This document shows, piece after piece, positions 50,587-58,604 of a stretch of 64,000 nt of DNA (position 1 is its first letter; the number at the start of each line of letters is the position of its first letter). Location: assembly GCF_009696325.1 (NCBI RefSeq), contig NZ_VUME01000001.1, forward strand, positions 186,001-250,000, read 5' to 3'. The DNA comes from Collinsella sp. WCA1-178-WT-3 (M1) (GTDB lineage: Bacteria; Actinomycetota; Coriobacteriia; Coriobacteriales; Coriobacteriaceae). The position numbers were made by a program, and so were the translations under genes. The notes under the pieces were generated by a model. That model saw nothing but the letters and a program-made list of their open reading frames with translations, made no database searches and was not told the DNA's origin.

Positions 50587-51438
50587 ATGCTTAATGGGTG
50601 CGCATATATATTGACGGTCGACGTGGGCAACACGTTCATTCGCTTTGGTCTGTTTGCCGAGGATTCGGCCGCGGCGCAGGAATGCCCGCTTGCGACGTGC
50701 GAGATCACGACGCCGCCGAGCATTACGGCCGATGAGGCGCGCATGAGGCTCGCGCGGGTCATGGGCGCACTGGCAGCCGATGCGGGCATGCCTGGTGTGC
50801 TCGTTCCCGCGGCAGCAGTGCTGAGCTGCGTGGTGCCGGCGCTCGAGCGCCCGTGGAAGGCGGCACTTTCCCGTACCTGCACGGGGCGCGTGCTCACCGT
50901 GGGGCCGGGACTTAAGACCGGCATGCCCGTGCACTACGACGACCCGGCCGAGATCGGTCCCGATCGCATCGCCGACGCCGTGGCGGCCCGTGCCGTCTAC
51001 GGCTCTCCGTGCATCGTGATCGACCTGGGCACTACGACCAATATCGAGGTCATCGATGCACGCGGAACCTTTGTCGGCGGTGTTATCGCGCCGGGGCTGG
51101 CGCTCGGCGCTCGCTCGCTCTCGGCCGCTGCGGCGCGCCTGCCGCAAGTCGAGCCCTCGGCACCCACGCATGTGATCGGTCGCAACACGCGCGAGGCCAT
51201 GCGCTCGGGCGTGGTCTTGGGCGAGGTTGCCCGTATCGACGGCATGCTCGACATGGTGCTTGCCGAGATGCGCTCGACCAAGGCGGCAGGCGAGGGCAGC
51301 GTGCCCATTGTCATCACCGGCGACGATGCCGAGGCGCTCGCGGCGTTGGTCGGCCACAGCCTGACGGTAGACGACGCGCTGACGCTGCGGGGTCTCGCCG
51401 AGCTGTACCGCATCAACCAAAAGCCTCGCCGCGCATAA
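50587..51438 (+). CDS. coaX: Type III pantothenate kinase
   Basis: The 283-residue protein phosphorylates pantothenate in the first step of coenzyme A synthesis. Type III signatures are present: the phosphate-binding LTVDVGNTFIRFGLF, GPGLKTGMP, GPDRIADAVAA and IDLGTTTNIEVID...GGVIAPGL. Type III kinases use ATP with a monovalent cation and resist feedback by CoA. GAAAGGAG precedes the ATG at 50587. Confidence 0.95.
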   Translation: MLNGCAYILTVDVGNTFIRFGLFAEDSAAAQECPLATCEITTPPSITADEARMRLARVMGALAADAGMPGVLVPAAAVLSCVVPALERPWKAALSRTCTGRVLTVGPGLKTGMPVHYDDPAEIGPDRIADAVAARAVYGSPCIVIDLGTTTNIEVIDARGTFVGGVIAPGLALGARSLSAAAARLPQVEPSAPTHVIGRNTREAMRSGVVLGEVARIDGMLDMVLAEMRSTKAAGEGSVPIVITGDDAEALAALVGHSLTVDDALTLRGLAELYRINQKPRRA

Positions 51439-51526
51439 AGCCAAGGACGTCGGCGCCGGGAGGAAACAGCCCCACCTTTCACCTGCTACAATGGGCCAAA
51501 CTATTTCGATTTCGGAGGTGTCTGCC

Positions 51527-52051
51527 ATGTCGGACGATCTTCATCAAACCGCGTCGGGCAAGCGCCGCGACGTTATTAGCTGGGACGAGTTCTTTATGAG
51601 CGTGGCCATCGCCGCGCAGCGCCGCAGCAAGGATCCCAATACGCAGGTGGGCGCGTGCATCGCCAGCACCAACCACCGCATTCTTTCGGTGGGCTACAAC
51701 GGTACGCCCTCGGCGCTCAACGACGACTTTTTCCCGTGGGGCACGAGCGATGACCCGCTGCAGGACAAGCATAACTACGTAGTTCATGCCGAGGCCAATG
51801 CCGTGCTCAACTACCGCGGCTCGCTCAAGGACCTTGAGGGTTCCACGGTCTACGTCACGCTGTTCCCGTGCCACGACTGTGCCAAAATCCTGGCGCAGGT
51901 AGGTGTGGGCGAGGTTGTCTATCTGGACAATAAGTACGCCGACACCGACGACGGCCGCATCAGTCGCCGCATTCTCGACTCCTGCGGCATTAGCTTCCGC
52001 CAGGTTATCGTCGATGTCCACATTGGTACCGGGGAACAAACGCAGCAGTAG
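51527..52051 (+). CDS. Deoxycytidylate deaminase
   Basis: The 174-residue zinc deaminase converts dCMP to dUMP for thymidylate synthesis. The zinc site is complete: HAEANAVLNY (His and catalytic Glu) and FPCHDCAK (Cys pair). SKDPNTQVGACIAS and YNGTPSALND are the usual substrate-pocket segments of dCMP deaminase/ComEB proteins. GGAGG lies before the ATG at 51527; an earlier in-frame ATG (51491) was rejected. Confidence 0.93.
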   Translation: MSDDLHQTASGKRRDVISWDEFFMSVAIAAQRRSKDPNTQVGACIASTNHRILSVGYNGTPSALNDDFFPWGTSDDPLQDKHNYVVHAEANAVLNYRGSLKDLEGSTVYVTLFPCHDCAKILAQVGVGEVVYLDNKYADTDDGRISRRILDSCGISFRQVIVDVHIGTGEQTQQ

Positions 52052-52084
52052 CGGCAGCGTGTACGAGCGCCGGGCGTTGGCAAA

Positions 52085-52131
52085 AGCGGCTAATTAAGCC
52101 CCGTTCCAAATTGACTGTCAAATTAACTGCT
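52085..52131. repeat. Decayed GGGAC-core hairpin
   Basis: AGCGGCTAATT and AATTAACTGCT form an imperfect stem, enclosing AAGCCCCGTTCCAAATT. The enclosed part matches the complement of the core in the 8136-8247 element with one change (GTTCC for GTCCC). Confidence 0.6.
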
Positions 52132-52239
52132 CGTGAAAGTCGTGTCCGCGCGCATGGACGGCTCGCGAGCGGGTACATGGCTGTAGTAACATAGCTCTGT
52201 CCGCGGGCGCGCCCGCGTTATTGTGAGAAAGGAGCCCCT

Positions 52240-52518
52240 GTGGCTGTTAACGAAGAGCTGCTTAAGAAGGTTCTTGAAGAGATTCGCCCCAACCTGCAGG
52301 CCGACGGCGGCGACATGGAGTATATGGGCGTTGATGACGAGGGCGTCGTCAAGCTGGAGCTCCAGGGCGCCTGCGCCGGTTGCCCCATGAGCGCTCTGAC
52401 GCTTTCCATGGGCGTCGAGCGTATCCTCAAGGAGCACGTGCCCGGCGTTACGCGTGTCGAGCAGGTCAATGCCTCCGGCGAGGCCGAGGATCTGTACGAC
52501 GAGTATGCGCCGTTCTGA
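52240..52518 (+). CDS. NifU-like domain protein (iron-sulfur scaffold)
   Basis: The 92-residue protein is a stand-alone NifU C-terminal domain: VLEEIRPNLQADGGDMEYMGV and the cluster-binding GACAGCPMS (CxxC). Such proteins carry and deliver [4Fe-4S] or [2Fe-2S] clusters. It starts at GTG with GAAAGGAG upstream. The suf genes are not in this window. Confidence 0.93.
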   Translation: MAVNEELLKKVLEEIRPNLQADGGDMEYMGVDDEGVVKLELQGACAGCPMSALTLSMGVERILKEHVPGVTRVEQVNASGEAEDLYDEYAPF

Positions 52519-52627
52519 GAAGCGAAAGCTGCGGGCGATGTGCTCCGCATAGACGTCATGCCCAAATGTGCGGCTGCGAGCGAAAGGCCCGCGGCCGCAT
52601 TTGTATGTAGGGAGCAGGGGGACCGAT

Positions 52628-53449
52628 ATGCTCAACGACCTCTACCATATGCTTGATCCTGTCGCCATTTCGGCGGGGCCCATCACCATCTACTGGTACG
52701 GCTTGGCCTATGTGGTCGGAGCTCTGCTCACGGCGGTCGTCATGTACCGCACGCAGCGTCGTTGGGGTTTTGACATTACGGTCGACGACCTGATGAGTGT
52801 CGTGGTTGGTGTGGTCTTTGGCCTCATCATTGGCGCCCGTCTGTTCTACGTCATCTTTTACGGTGACGGCTACTACTGGGCGCATCCGCTCGAGATCTTT
52901 GCCACCAACGAAGGCGGCATGAGTTTCCATGGCGGCCTGGTGGGCGGCATCATCGGAGGCGTGCTCGTGTGCCGCATGTACAAGCTCGACGCCTGGACCA
53001 TCGCCGACCTTGCCGTTATCGGTGCTCCGCTGGCCCTGTGCCTGGGGCGCTGCGCCAACTTTGTCAACGGCGAGCTGTGGGGCAAGCCGACCGATCTGCC
53101 CTGGGGCGTGATCTTTGGCGGCACCGCGGGCGATATGCCGCGCCATCCATCCCAGCTCTACGAGGCATTTCTCGAGGGCATTGTGCTCTTTTGCATTCTG
53201 CAGGTGCTCAGCCGCAAAAAACCGCTGCTGCCCCAGGGTACGTTTATGGGTGTGTTTGTGATGGGGTACGGCATCGTCCGCTTTCTCGTTGAGTTCGTGC
53301 GCGTGCCCGATGCCCAGCTGGGTTATCTGCTGGGCGGCGTCATCACCATGGGCCAGCTGCTGAGTTTGCCGCTCGTGATTGCGGGCCTGGCGCTCATCAT
53401 TTTTGCCCTCCGTCGCAACCGTCCCCAGCGCATCTATCTCGACGCCTAA
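52628..53449 (+). CDS. lgt: Prolipoprotein diacylglyceryl transferase
   Basis: The 273-residue membrane enzyme transfers diacylglycerol from phosphatidylglycerol to the lipobox Cys of prolipoproteins. Family motifs are seen: YWYGLAYVVG, GGMSFHGGLVGGIIGG with the essential His region, GRCANFVNGELWGKPTDLPW and RHPSQLYEA. Seven hydrophobic helices fit Lgt. The ATG at 52628 follows AGGGAGCAGGGGG. It would act on the lipoproteins encoded at 15551 and 45422. Confidence 0.95.
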   Translation: MLNDLYHMLDPVAISAGPITIYWYGLAYVVGALLTAVVMYRTQRRWGFDITVDDLMSVVVGVVFGLIIGARLFYVIFYGDGYYWAHPLEIFATNEGGMSFHGGLVGGIIGGVLVCRMYKLDAWTIADLAVIGAPLALCLGRCANFVNGELWGKPTDLPWGVIFGGTAGDMPRHPSQLYEAFLEGIVLFCILQVLSRKKPLLPQGTFMGVFVMGYGIVRFLVEFVRVPDAQLGYLLGGVITMGQLLSLPLVIAGLALIIFALRRNRPQRIYLDA

Positions 53450-53461
53450 CCACCACATACA

Positions 53462-53488
53462 CCACAAAGGGGACAGGCACCTTTGTGG
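53462..53488. repeat. GGGACAGG-core hairpin, CCACAAAG class (copy 2)
   Basis: CCACAAAGG / CCTTTGTGG stem around GGGACAGGCA, 12 nt after the lgt stop codon; same as the copy at 16857 except for one core base. Confidence 0.92.
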
Positions 53489-53538
53489 CGGTTTTGCCAG
53501 GCAACGATGACAGAACCGTAACGTTTCCCCAGATAAAA

Positions 53539-53571
53539 CCTGCCAAAATAAACCTGTCCCTTTTTGGCAGG
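53539..53571. repeat. GGGACAGG-core hairpin, CCTGCC class (copy 5, reversed)
   Basis: Reverse complement of the copies at 5858 and 7097: CCTGCCAAAA / TTTTTGGCAGG with CCTGTCCC in the loop, preceded by CCCAGATAAAA, the reversed tail. It lies just upstream of the DUF6020-type gene. Confidence 0.92.
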
Positions 53572-53594
53572 TTTCTAGAAAGGCTTTTCGGACT

Positions 53595-55778
53595 GTGAAG
53601 GATTCCGATCTCTCCACAACGGCTGCGCGCGACGCCGCCCGCATCGTTTGGTTTAAGCGCTATCCCGCCAAGCAGACGCTCGTCGCATTTTTGCTCGCCC
53701 TGCTGGCGACCACGGCGTTTTCCATCGATCCCGCCCCGGTGTCGAGCAACGCGGTCTTGGCGATCGATCCAAAGGCCTCGGGCATGCTTTACGTGTGCTA
53801 CGAGGTACTCCTCTCATTTGCCGGCCATACCGACGCTGTGATGCTGCTCGCGCTAGCCTGCCTGCTCACGCTGCCGTTTCGCTATGTGTTCTTTGGCCGC
53901 GGTGACGCTTGGCGCCCCTCGGTCGTGCTGCCATCGCTATTCTTTGCCGTCTGCATGGTGTTCGGCCGCAGTTACGACCTCACCGATTCGGCCGAGATTG
54001 TGCTGGGCGACAAGGCGCGCGTTATCTGCGCCTGGATTGGCGGCGCGGGCTGGATGCTTCTGGCGATTGTGTCCTTCTATCTGGCTTTTGAGTTTTTGGA
54101 TTGGTTGAGTTCTCGCCGCATTCCGTTTTCGGAGGCGCATTTTGGCCGCGTGTGGCGTGTTGCCCACGCCGTGCTCTCGGTCCATCCTTTTGTTGGGCCG
54201 TTTCTTGTACTCATGATTGTCTGGGCGCCCACGCTTACCGCCTCGCTGCCCGGCCTCTTTATGGGAGATACGGGCGCGCAGATCCGCCAATGGTTCAACT
54301 ACCCCAACGGCACGAGCGACTACCTGCGCCTGCTTAACCCCAACGTGCTGCTCAACGGCCATCATCCGGTGGTGCACACGGCCATCATCGGCTCGTGTGT
54401 GCAGCTGGGGCTTTCGCTATTCAACAGCGCCAATGCGGGTCTTGCCATCTACACCTGCGCCCAATTTGTCATCACGGCCGCCTGCGTGGCCTATTCCATA
54501 TCTTCGCTGCGCAAGCTGGGCGTGAGCCTGCCGGTACGCGGCGTCATCTTGCTGTTCTTTGCGTTTATGCCGATGTTCTCCAACTACGCGGCGCTGCTGA
54601 CCAAAGACGTACTGTTTGCCGATGCGTTTCTGGTACTGCTCGTTCAGACCGTCAAGCTCGTGGCATGTGGCCTGCCCCGTCGCGATGTCAATGCCGAGCG
54701 CGCGGGCGAGCGCACGCCTGTGCTCTTTGCGCGCCACGACTGGCTGTTGCTCGTGCTGGGCGCCATGGGTTCCACGTTTTTGCGCAATGGCGGCCTGGTC
54801 TTTCCGTTGGCGGCCTGCGTGATTGCGGCGGCGTTTTGCGCCTGGGACGCGCATGTGGCCCGTCGCGTGGTCAAACAATCTGGCGTCGCACCCTCATGCG
54901 CCACGCCGCGCTTCCGCTGGCCCGGCGTTCTCGCGGTGCTCGTGCTCTGCCTTGCCTCCAACATGTACTTTACCAAGGTCTTTATGCCCGCGCACGATAT
55001 CACGCCGGGTTCCAAGCGCGAGATCCTCTCGATTCCGTTTCAACAGACGGCGCGCTTCGTCCAAAAGCACGACGGCCTTAATTCGGGCGTTAACCCCAAG
55101 GTCAAAGACGACGGCACGATTGAGGAAGCTCCCTGCGACGGTCTGGTGACCGATAAGGAACGCGCCGCGATCGATCGGGTGCTCAAGTACGAGAATCTGG
55201 GCCGCCGCTACAACCCGGATAAGTCGGATGCCGTAAAAAACTGTTTTAACGAGTACGCCTCGCAGGAGGACATCAAGGCCTATTTTGAGGTGTGGGCCCA
55301 GATGTTCAAAAAGGATCCCGAGTGCTATATCTCGGCGCTCATCAATAACTACTACGGCTACTTTTATCCGAGTGCCCGCGATGCGTGGGTCTACAGCACG
55401 GCGCGCAGTGCCGAGATCATGGCGAAGCCCGATAACCTCAAGTACTTCGACTTCCATCCGGTCGATAGCAAGGTTGTGCGCTGGTGCGACCACCTGATCA
55501 ACCTGTATCGCGTGGCAGTACAACGCATCCCGTTTATCTCGCTCACCATGAGCTCGGCCACCTATGTGTGGATCATGATCGCTGTGGTGGTCTATCTGCT
55601 ACGTCGTCATTCGTGGCGCGGGCTGGCCATTTGGGTGCCGCTGCTGGGCGTGCTCGCCGTGTGCCTGATCGGTCCCTGCAACGGCTCGACCTACATGCGC
55701 TACCTGTATCCAGTCATCGCCTGCATGCCCTTCGCCATCGGCGCCACCATCACCCGCAGCGACCTTCTCTGGTTCTAA
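53595..55778 (+). CDS. Large polytopic membrane protein, DUF6020-like (GT-C-type fold suspected)
   Basis: The 727-residue protein has about twelve hydrophobic segments, a short cytoplasmic N-terminus and an extracytoplasmic region of roughly 170 residues before the last helices. LPGLFMGDTGAQIRQWFN, NGHHPVVHTAIIG and LLTKDVLFADAFL resemble the first-loop Asp and HPPxxT-type motifs of GT-C glycosyltransferase-like proteins (DUF6020 group). A lipid-linked sugar transfer role in envelope glycan synthesis is plausible but unproven. The start is a GTG at 53595 with only a weak ribosome binding site. A GGGAC hairpin begins right after the stop. Confidence 0.7.
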   Translation: MKDSDLSTTAARDAARIVWFKRYPAKQTLVAFLLALLATTAFSIDPAPVSSNAVLAIDPKASGMLYVCYEVLLSFAGHTDAVMLLALACLLTLPFRYVFFGRGDAWRPSVVLPSLFFAVCMVFGRSYDLTDSAEIVLGDKARVICAWIGGAGWMLLAIVSFYLAFEFLDWLSSRRIPFSEAHFGRVWRVAHAVLSVHPFVGPFLVLMIVWAPTLTASLPGLFMGDTGAQIRQWFNYPNGTSDYLRLLNPNVLLNGHHPVVHTAIIGSCVQLGLSLFNSANAGLAIYTCAQFVITAACVAYSISSLRKLGVSLPVRGVILLFFAFMPMFSNYAALLTKDVLFADAFLVLLVQTVKLVACGLPRRDVNAERAGERTPVLFARHDWLLLVLGAMGSTFLRNGGLVFPLAACVIAAAFCAWDAHVARRVVKQSGVAPSCATPRFRWPGVLAVLVLCLASNMYFTKVFMPAHDITPGSKREILSIPFQQTARFVQKHDGLNSGVNPKVKDDGTIEEAPCDGLVTDKERAAIDRVLKYENLGRRYNPDKSDAVKNCFNEYASQEDIKAYFEVWAQMFKKDPECYISALINNYYGYFYPSARDAWVYSTARSAEIMAKPDNLKYFDFHPVDSKVVRWCDHLINLYRVAVQRIPFISLTMSSATYVWIMIAVVVYLLRRHSWRGLAIWVPLLGVLAVCLIGPCNGSTYMRYLYPVIACMPFAIGATITRSDLLWF

Positions 55779-55813
55779 CTTGGTGCAAAGGGGACAGGTT
55801 ACTTTGCACCAAG
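55779..55813. repeat. GGGACAGG-core hairpin, TTGGTGCAAAG class
   Basis: CTTGGTGCAAAG pairs perfectly with CTTTGCACCAAG around GGGACAGGTTA. It begins on the base after the TAA at 55776-55778. Confidence 0.93.
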
Positions 55814-55943
55814 GGGCTGCATCATCACGACGCCTTCATTTTGGGGTTTATCTCGCAGGCCACTAGGTATATCATAACGACGTTTGTTTATATTGCCCGA
55901 GCATCTGCGCTGGGCTTTAGGTCGAAACCGATAGGAGACACGT

Positions 55944-56750
55944 ATGTCCGGACACTCTAAGTGGGCCACAACCAAGCATCGTAAGGGCGCGCAGGACGCC
56001 AAGCGTTCCGCCCTCTTCTCCAAGCTGAGCCGCAACATCACCGTTGCCGCCCGTCTCGGCGGCGACCCGCTGCCCGAGAACAACGCCAGCCTCGCCGCTG
56101 CCGTTGCCAAGGCCAAGGCTCAGTCCATGCCCAAGGACAAGATCAAGTCCGCTATTGACAAGGCCTTCGGTTCGGGTGCCGATGCCGCCGTCTACGAGAA
56201 CATCGTGTACGAGGGCTATGGTCCCGCCGGCGTTGCCGTCTACGTCGACTGCCTGACCGATAACCGCAACCGTACCGCCGCCGATGTCCGTTCCGCCTTC
56301 TCCCACGCTGGCGGCAACCTGGGCACCTCCGGTTCCGTCGCCTTCCAGTTTGAGCGCAAGGGCCAGATCGTCGTCGCCAAGGAGATCCTGGACGAGAACG
56401 CCAAGAAGGAGACCATGATCGCCAACGGTGCTGCCGGTGACGAGGAAGAGTTCATGATGGCTATCGCCGAGGCCGGTGGCGACGACTACGAGGACGCCGG
56501 CGAGGAGTGGATCGTTTGGACCGCCGCCAACGACGTCATGGCTGTTTCCAAGGCGCTCGAGGAGCAGGGCATCCAAGTCAAGGGCTCCGAGACCACTATG
56601 GTTCCGACCACCCCGACCGAGGTCTCCGGTGCCGACGCCAAGAAGGTCCAGCGCCTCATCGACCGTCTCGAGGAGCTCGACGACGTTCAGGATGTTTACA
56701 GCACCATGGACATGACCGACGAGGTTATCGCCGCCCTCGAGGAGGAGTAG
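55944..56750 (+). CDS. YebC/PmpR-family (TACO1-like) protein
   Basis: The 268-residue protein opens MSGHSKWATTKHRKGAQDAKR, diagnostic of the YebC family, and keeps GSVAFQFERKG and DVQDVYSTMD. Members act as DNA-binding regulators or, by more recent evidence, translation factors easing ribosome stalling at proline stretches. It is longer than the typical 240-250 residues, with an extended acidic region (about 155-190). In many genomes it precedes ruvC; that gene is not here. Confidence 0.93.
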   Translation: MSGHSKWATTKHRKGAQDAKRSALFSKLSRNITVAARLGGDPLPENNASLAAAVAKAKAQSMPKDKIKSAIDKAFGSGADAAVYENIVYEGYGPAGVAVYVDCLTDNRNRTAADVRSAFSHAGGNLGTSGSVAFQFERKGQIVVAKEILDENAKKETMIANGAAGDEEEFMMAIAEAGGDDYEDAGEEWIVWTAANDVMAVSKALEEQGIQVKGSETTMVPTTPTEVSGADAKKVQRLIDRLEELDDVQDVYSTMDMTDEVIAALEEE

Positions 56751-56819
56751 CGCCTGCACGGGTTAAGCCGTGCATATCTGGGCATAATGAAGCGAGCATA
56801 CAAGCCTCGTGGAATAGAT

Positions 56820-56866
56820 GAGCCGGATCCGCGTGCGTATGGCACCGGACCCGGCTCTTTTATAAT
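56820..56866 (+). terminator. Terminator after the YebC gene
   Basis: AGCCGGATCCG pairs with CGGACCCGGCT (one mismatch), followed by TTTTA. It would separate the YebC gene from the AmaP/Asp23 operon. Confidence 0.8.
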
Positions 56867-56915
56867 GATGCGAATCGTTTTGCATTCTGTGGACCGAAAC
56901 CTGAAGGGAGCGCGC

Positions 56916-57461
56916 GTGCGCGTACTCAAACGAGCCCTAGCAATCGTGTACCTTGCCGCCGCCATCGTGGCGCTGGGCACGCTTGTCTGCCAGTTCTGGG
57001 GACCGTATACGTATCGCTTTATGCTGCTGTTGCGTGACACCATGCCTCGCGTCGTCGTTACGGTGTGCGCCGCCATCGTGGCACTTGGCGTGCTCATCGG
57101 GTTTTTCCGCCTGATGTTCGCGCGTCGCGAGCCGTCTTGCGTGCATCCGGCGGGGGAGCGCAACATCGAGGTCACCCTCGCAGCGCTTTCCTCGTGCGCT
57201 CGCGCTGCGGCAGAGCGCGACGACCGTGTGATGGTCGAGCATGTCGAGGCGCGCGTGCAGGGTTCCGACGAATCGCTCGTCCGTTTTAAGGTCGACGCCA
57301 TCGCGCTCGATGACCGGGACGTGGCCTCCCTTGCAACCGCGATGCAGCAACGTATCGAGGAGGCCTGCGACACCATGCTCGGCACGCCGGGCACGACCGC
57401 ACGCGTCCGTTTTTTGCCGTCCAAGACTACCGTCCAGACCGTGGAGGTTTCCGGTGAGTGA
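56916..57461 (+). CDS. AmaP-like alkaline-shock membrane anchor protein
   Basis: The 181-residue protein has two N-terminal membrane helices (AIVYLAAAIVALGTLV and VVVTVCAAIVALGVLIGFF) followed by a soluble domain with the Asp23-like pattern (EVTLAALSSCARAAAE...RVRFLPSK). That layout is AmaP, which anchors Asp23 to the membrane. The GTG at 56916 with GAAGGGAG upstream was chosen; the in-frame ATG at 56787 lies before the upstream terminator. Its stop overlaps the next gene. Confidence 0.75.
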   Translation: MRVLKRALAIVYLAAAIVALGTLVCQFWGPYTYRFMLLLRDTMPRVVVTVCAAIVALGVLIGFFRLMFARREPSCVHPAGERNIEVTLAALSSCARAAAERDDRVMVEHVEARVQGSDESLVRFKVDAIALDDRDVASLATAMQQRIEEACDTMLGTPGTTARVRFLPSKTTVQTVEVSGE

Positions 57462-57831
57462 TACCAATCAAGACAAGACCGTCCGCACCCCGCGCCTGAC
57501 GATCGACCAGAACGCTACGCCGGCAGGCGAGTCCGCCGACACCAAGCCCGAGGCCGGCGAGCAGCACGACAGCGCCGCCAGCGACTTTGATGAGGCCATG
57601 GGTCTCATCAAGGGTACGGGGGCGGCCATCTGGAGCTATGCCGTCCGTCATCCCAACACCACGCTCGGAGCCGTCGCTGGTTTTGTGCTCGCCGTGCTGG
57701 TGCTCACGCTCGGCCTGTGGGACACACTCGTCATCGCATTCTTTGTGCTGATCGGCGCCGTGATTGGCCAGATCCGTGACGGCGAGAACGGGATCGTCAA
57801 CTTCTTCGGCCGTCTGTTTAGCGGCCGCTAG
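57454..57831 (+). CDS. DUF2273-like small membrane protein
   Basis: The 125-residue protein starts at a GTG overlapping the AmaP stop codon by 8 nt, with GGAGG just upstream. A hydrophilic 70-residue N-terminus precedes two adjacent helices (TTLGAVAGFVLAVLVLTLGL and TLVIAFFVLIGAVIGQI) and the final NGIVNFFGRLFSGR. It matches DUF2273 proteins, which sit with Asp23/AmaP in envelope-stress clusters. The long N-terminal extension is unusual for the family. Confidence 0.8.
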   Translation: MSDTNQDKTVRTPRLTIDQNATPAGESADTKPEAGEQHDSAASDFDEAMGLIKGTGAAIWSYAVRHPNTTLGAVAGFVLAVLVLTLGLWDTLVIAFFVLIGAVIGQIRDGENGIVNFFGRLFSGR

Positions 57832-57875
57832 TATGTATTCGACCGCCGCGTGTGCGGTGGGCATAAGGAGGAACC

Positions 57876-58397
57876 ATGGCTTTTAACACGAAGGTCGATG
57901 TGGCCGATACCGAGCTCGAGGCAGACGAGACCGTTGCCGCCGAGGCTGAGGACGTAACGCTCGAGGACGGGGCGCTCGTCGAGGCCGAGCCCGCCGACGA
58001 TGCGGACGAGGATGATGAGGAAGCGGACGAGTCCGAGGATTCGCTGACCTATTCCAACGGTGTGATCGAGAAGATCGTCGCCATGGCCACCCGCGAGGTG
58101 CCGCACGTCCTGGGCATGAAGGGCAACCTTATGCACTTTGTGCAGGAGCAGTTTGGTGCCGAGAACCTGACCAAGGGCGTGACGGTCGAGGTCACCGATG
58201 ACAACCGCGTGGTCGTCAACATTTCCGTCATTATCGAGTACGGCGCTTACGCACCCGCGATTTTCGACGACGTTAAGGCGCGCGTGACCGAGCGTCTGGC
58301 CGCGATGACCGGCCTTGAGGTGGCAGGCGTCAACCTGCGCATCGAGGATGTCATCACCCCCGAGGAGTACGAGCACCGCACCAGCCAGCACGAGTAA
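57876..58397 (+). CDS. Asp23/Gls24 family envelope stress response protein
   Basis: The 173-residue protein has a strongly acidic first 60 residues (long Asp/Glu runs) and then the Asp23 domain: YSNGVIEKIVAMATREVPHV, LTKGVTVEVTDDNRVVVNISV and GVNLRIEDVI. Asp23 proteins form membrane-associated assemblies under alkaline or envelope stress. It is third in the AmaP-DUF2273-Asp23 operon, with AGGAGGA before the ATG. The acidic tail is not part of the usual domain. Confidence 0.92.
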   Translation: MAFNTKVDVADTELEADETVAAEAEDVTLEDGALVEAEPADDADEDDEEADESEDSLTYSNGVIEKIVAMATREVPHVLGMKGNLMHFVQEQFGAENLTKGVTVEVTDDNRVVVNISVIIEYGAYAPAIFDDVKARVTERLAAMTGLEVAGVNLRIEDVITPEEYEHRTSQHE

Positions 58398-58430
58398 CCT
58401 ACCAAATAGGGACAGGTTTGTTTCGATAGG
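58398..58430. repeat. GGGACAGG-core hairpin, CCTGCC class (copy 6, diverged)
   Basis: CCTACCAAA / TTTCGATAGG stem around TAGGGACAGGTTTG. Relative to copy 1 both arms have changed, and outer pairing CCTA/TAGG is kept. It begins on the base after the Asp23 stop. Confidence 0.8.
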
Positions 58431-58449
58431 TTTTACCTGCGAAAACGCT

Positions 58450-58490
58450 AAACGGTCGACCGCGCAAGCAAAAGTGCGGTCGACCGTTTT
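58450..58490 (+). terminator. Terminator of the Asp23 operon
   Basis: AAACGGTCGACCGC pairs with GCGGTCGACCGTTTT around a 12-nt loop and ends in a T-run. Confidence 0.9.
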
Positions 58491-58604
58491 CTATATGCCC
58501 TCGATGTAGTCATTCCGCTCGTCTAACTTAGGGTTGCAATCTTCGCGTTCCGCGTTACCCTAATGGGCGCATTGTTTCCAAATTGTTAACGAGGGGTTGC
58601 CGTA

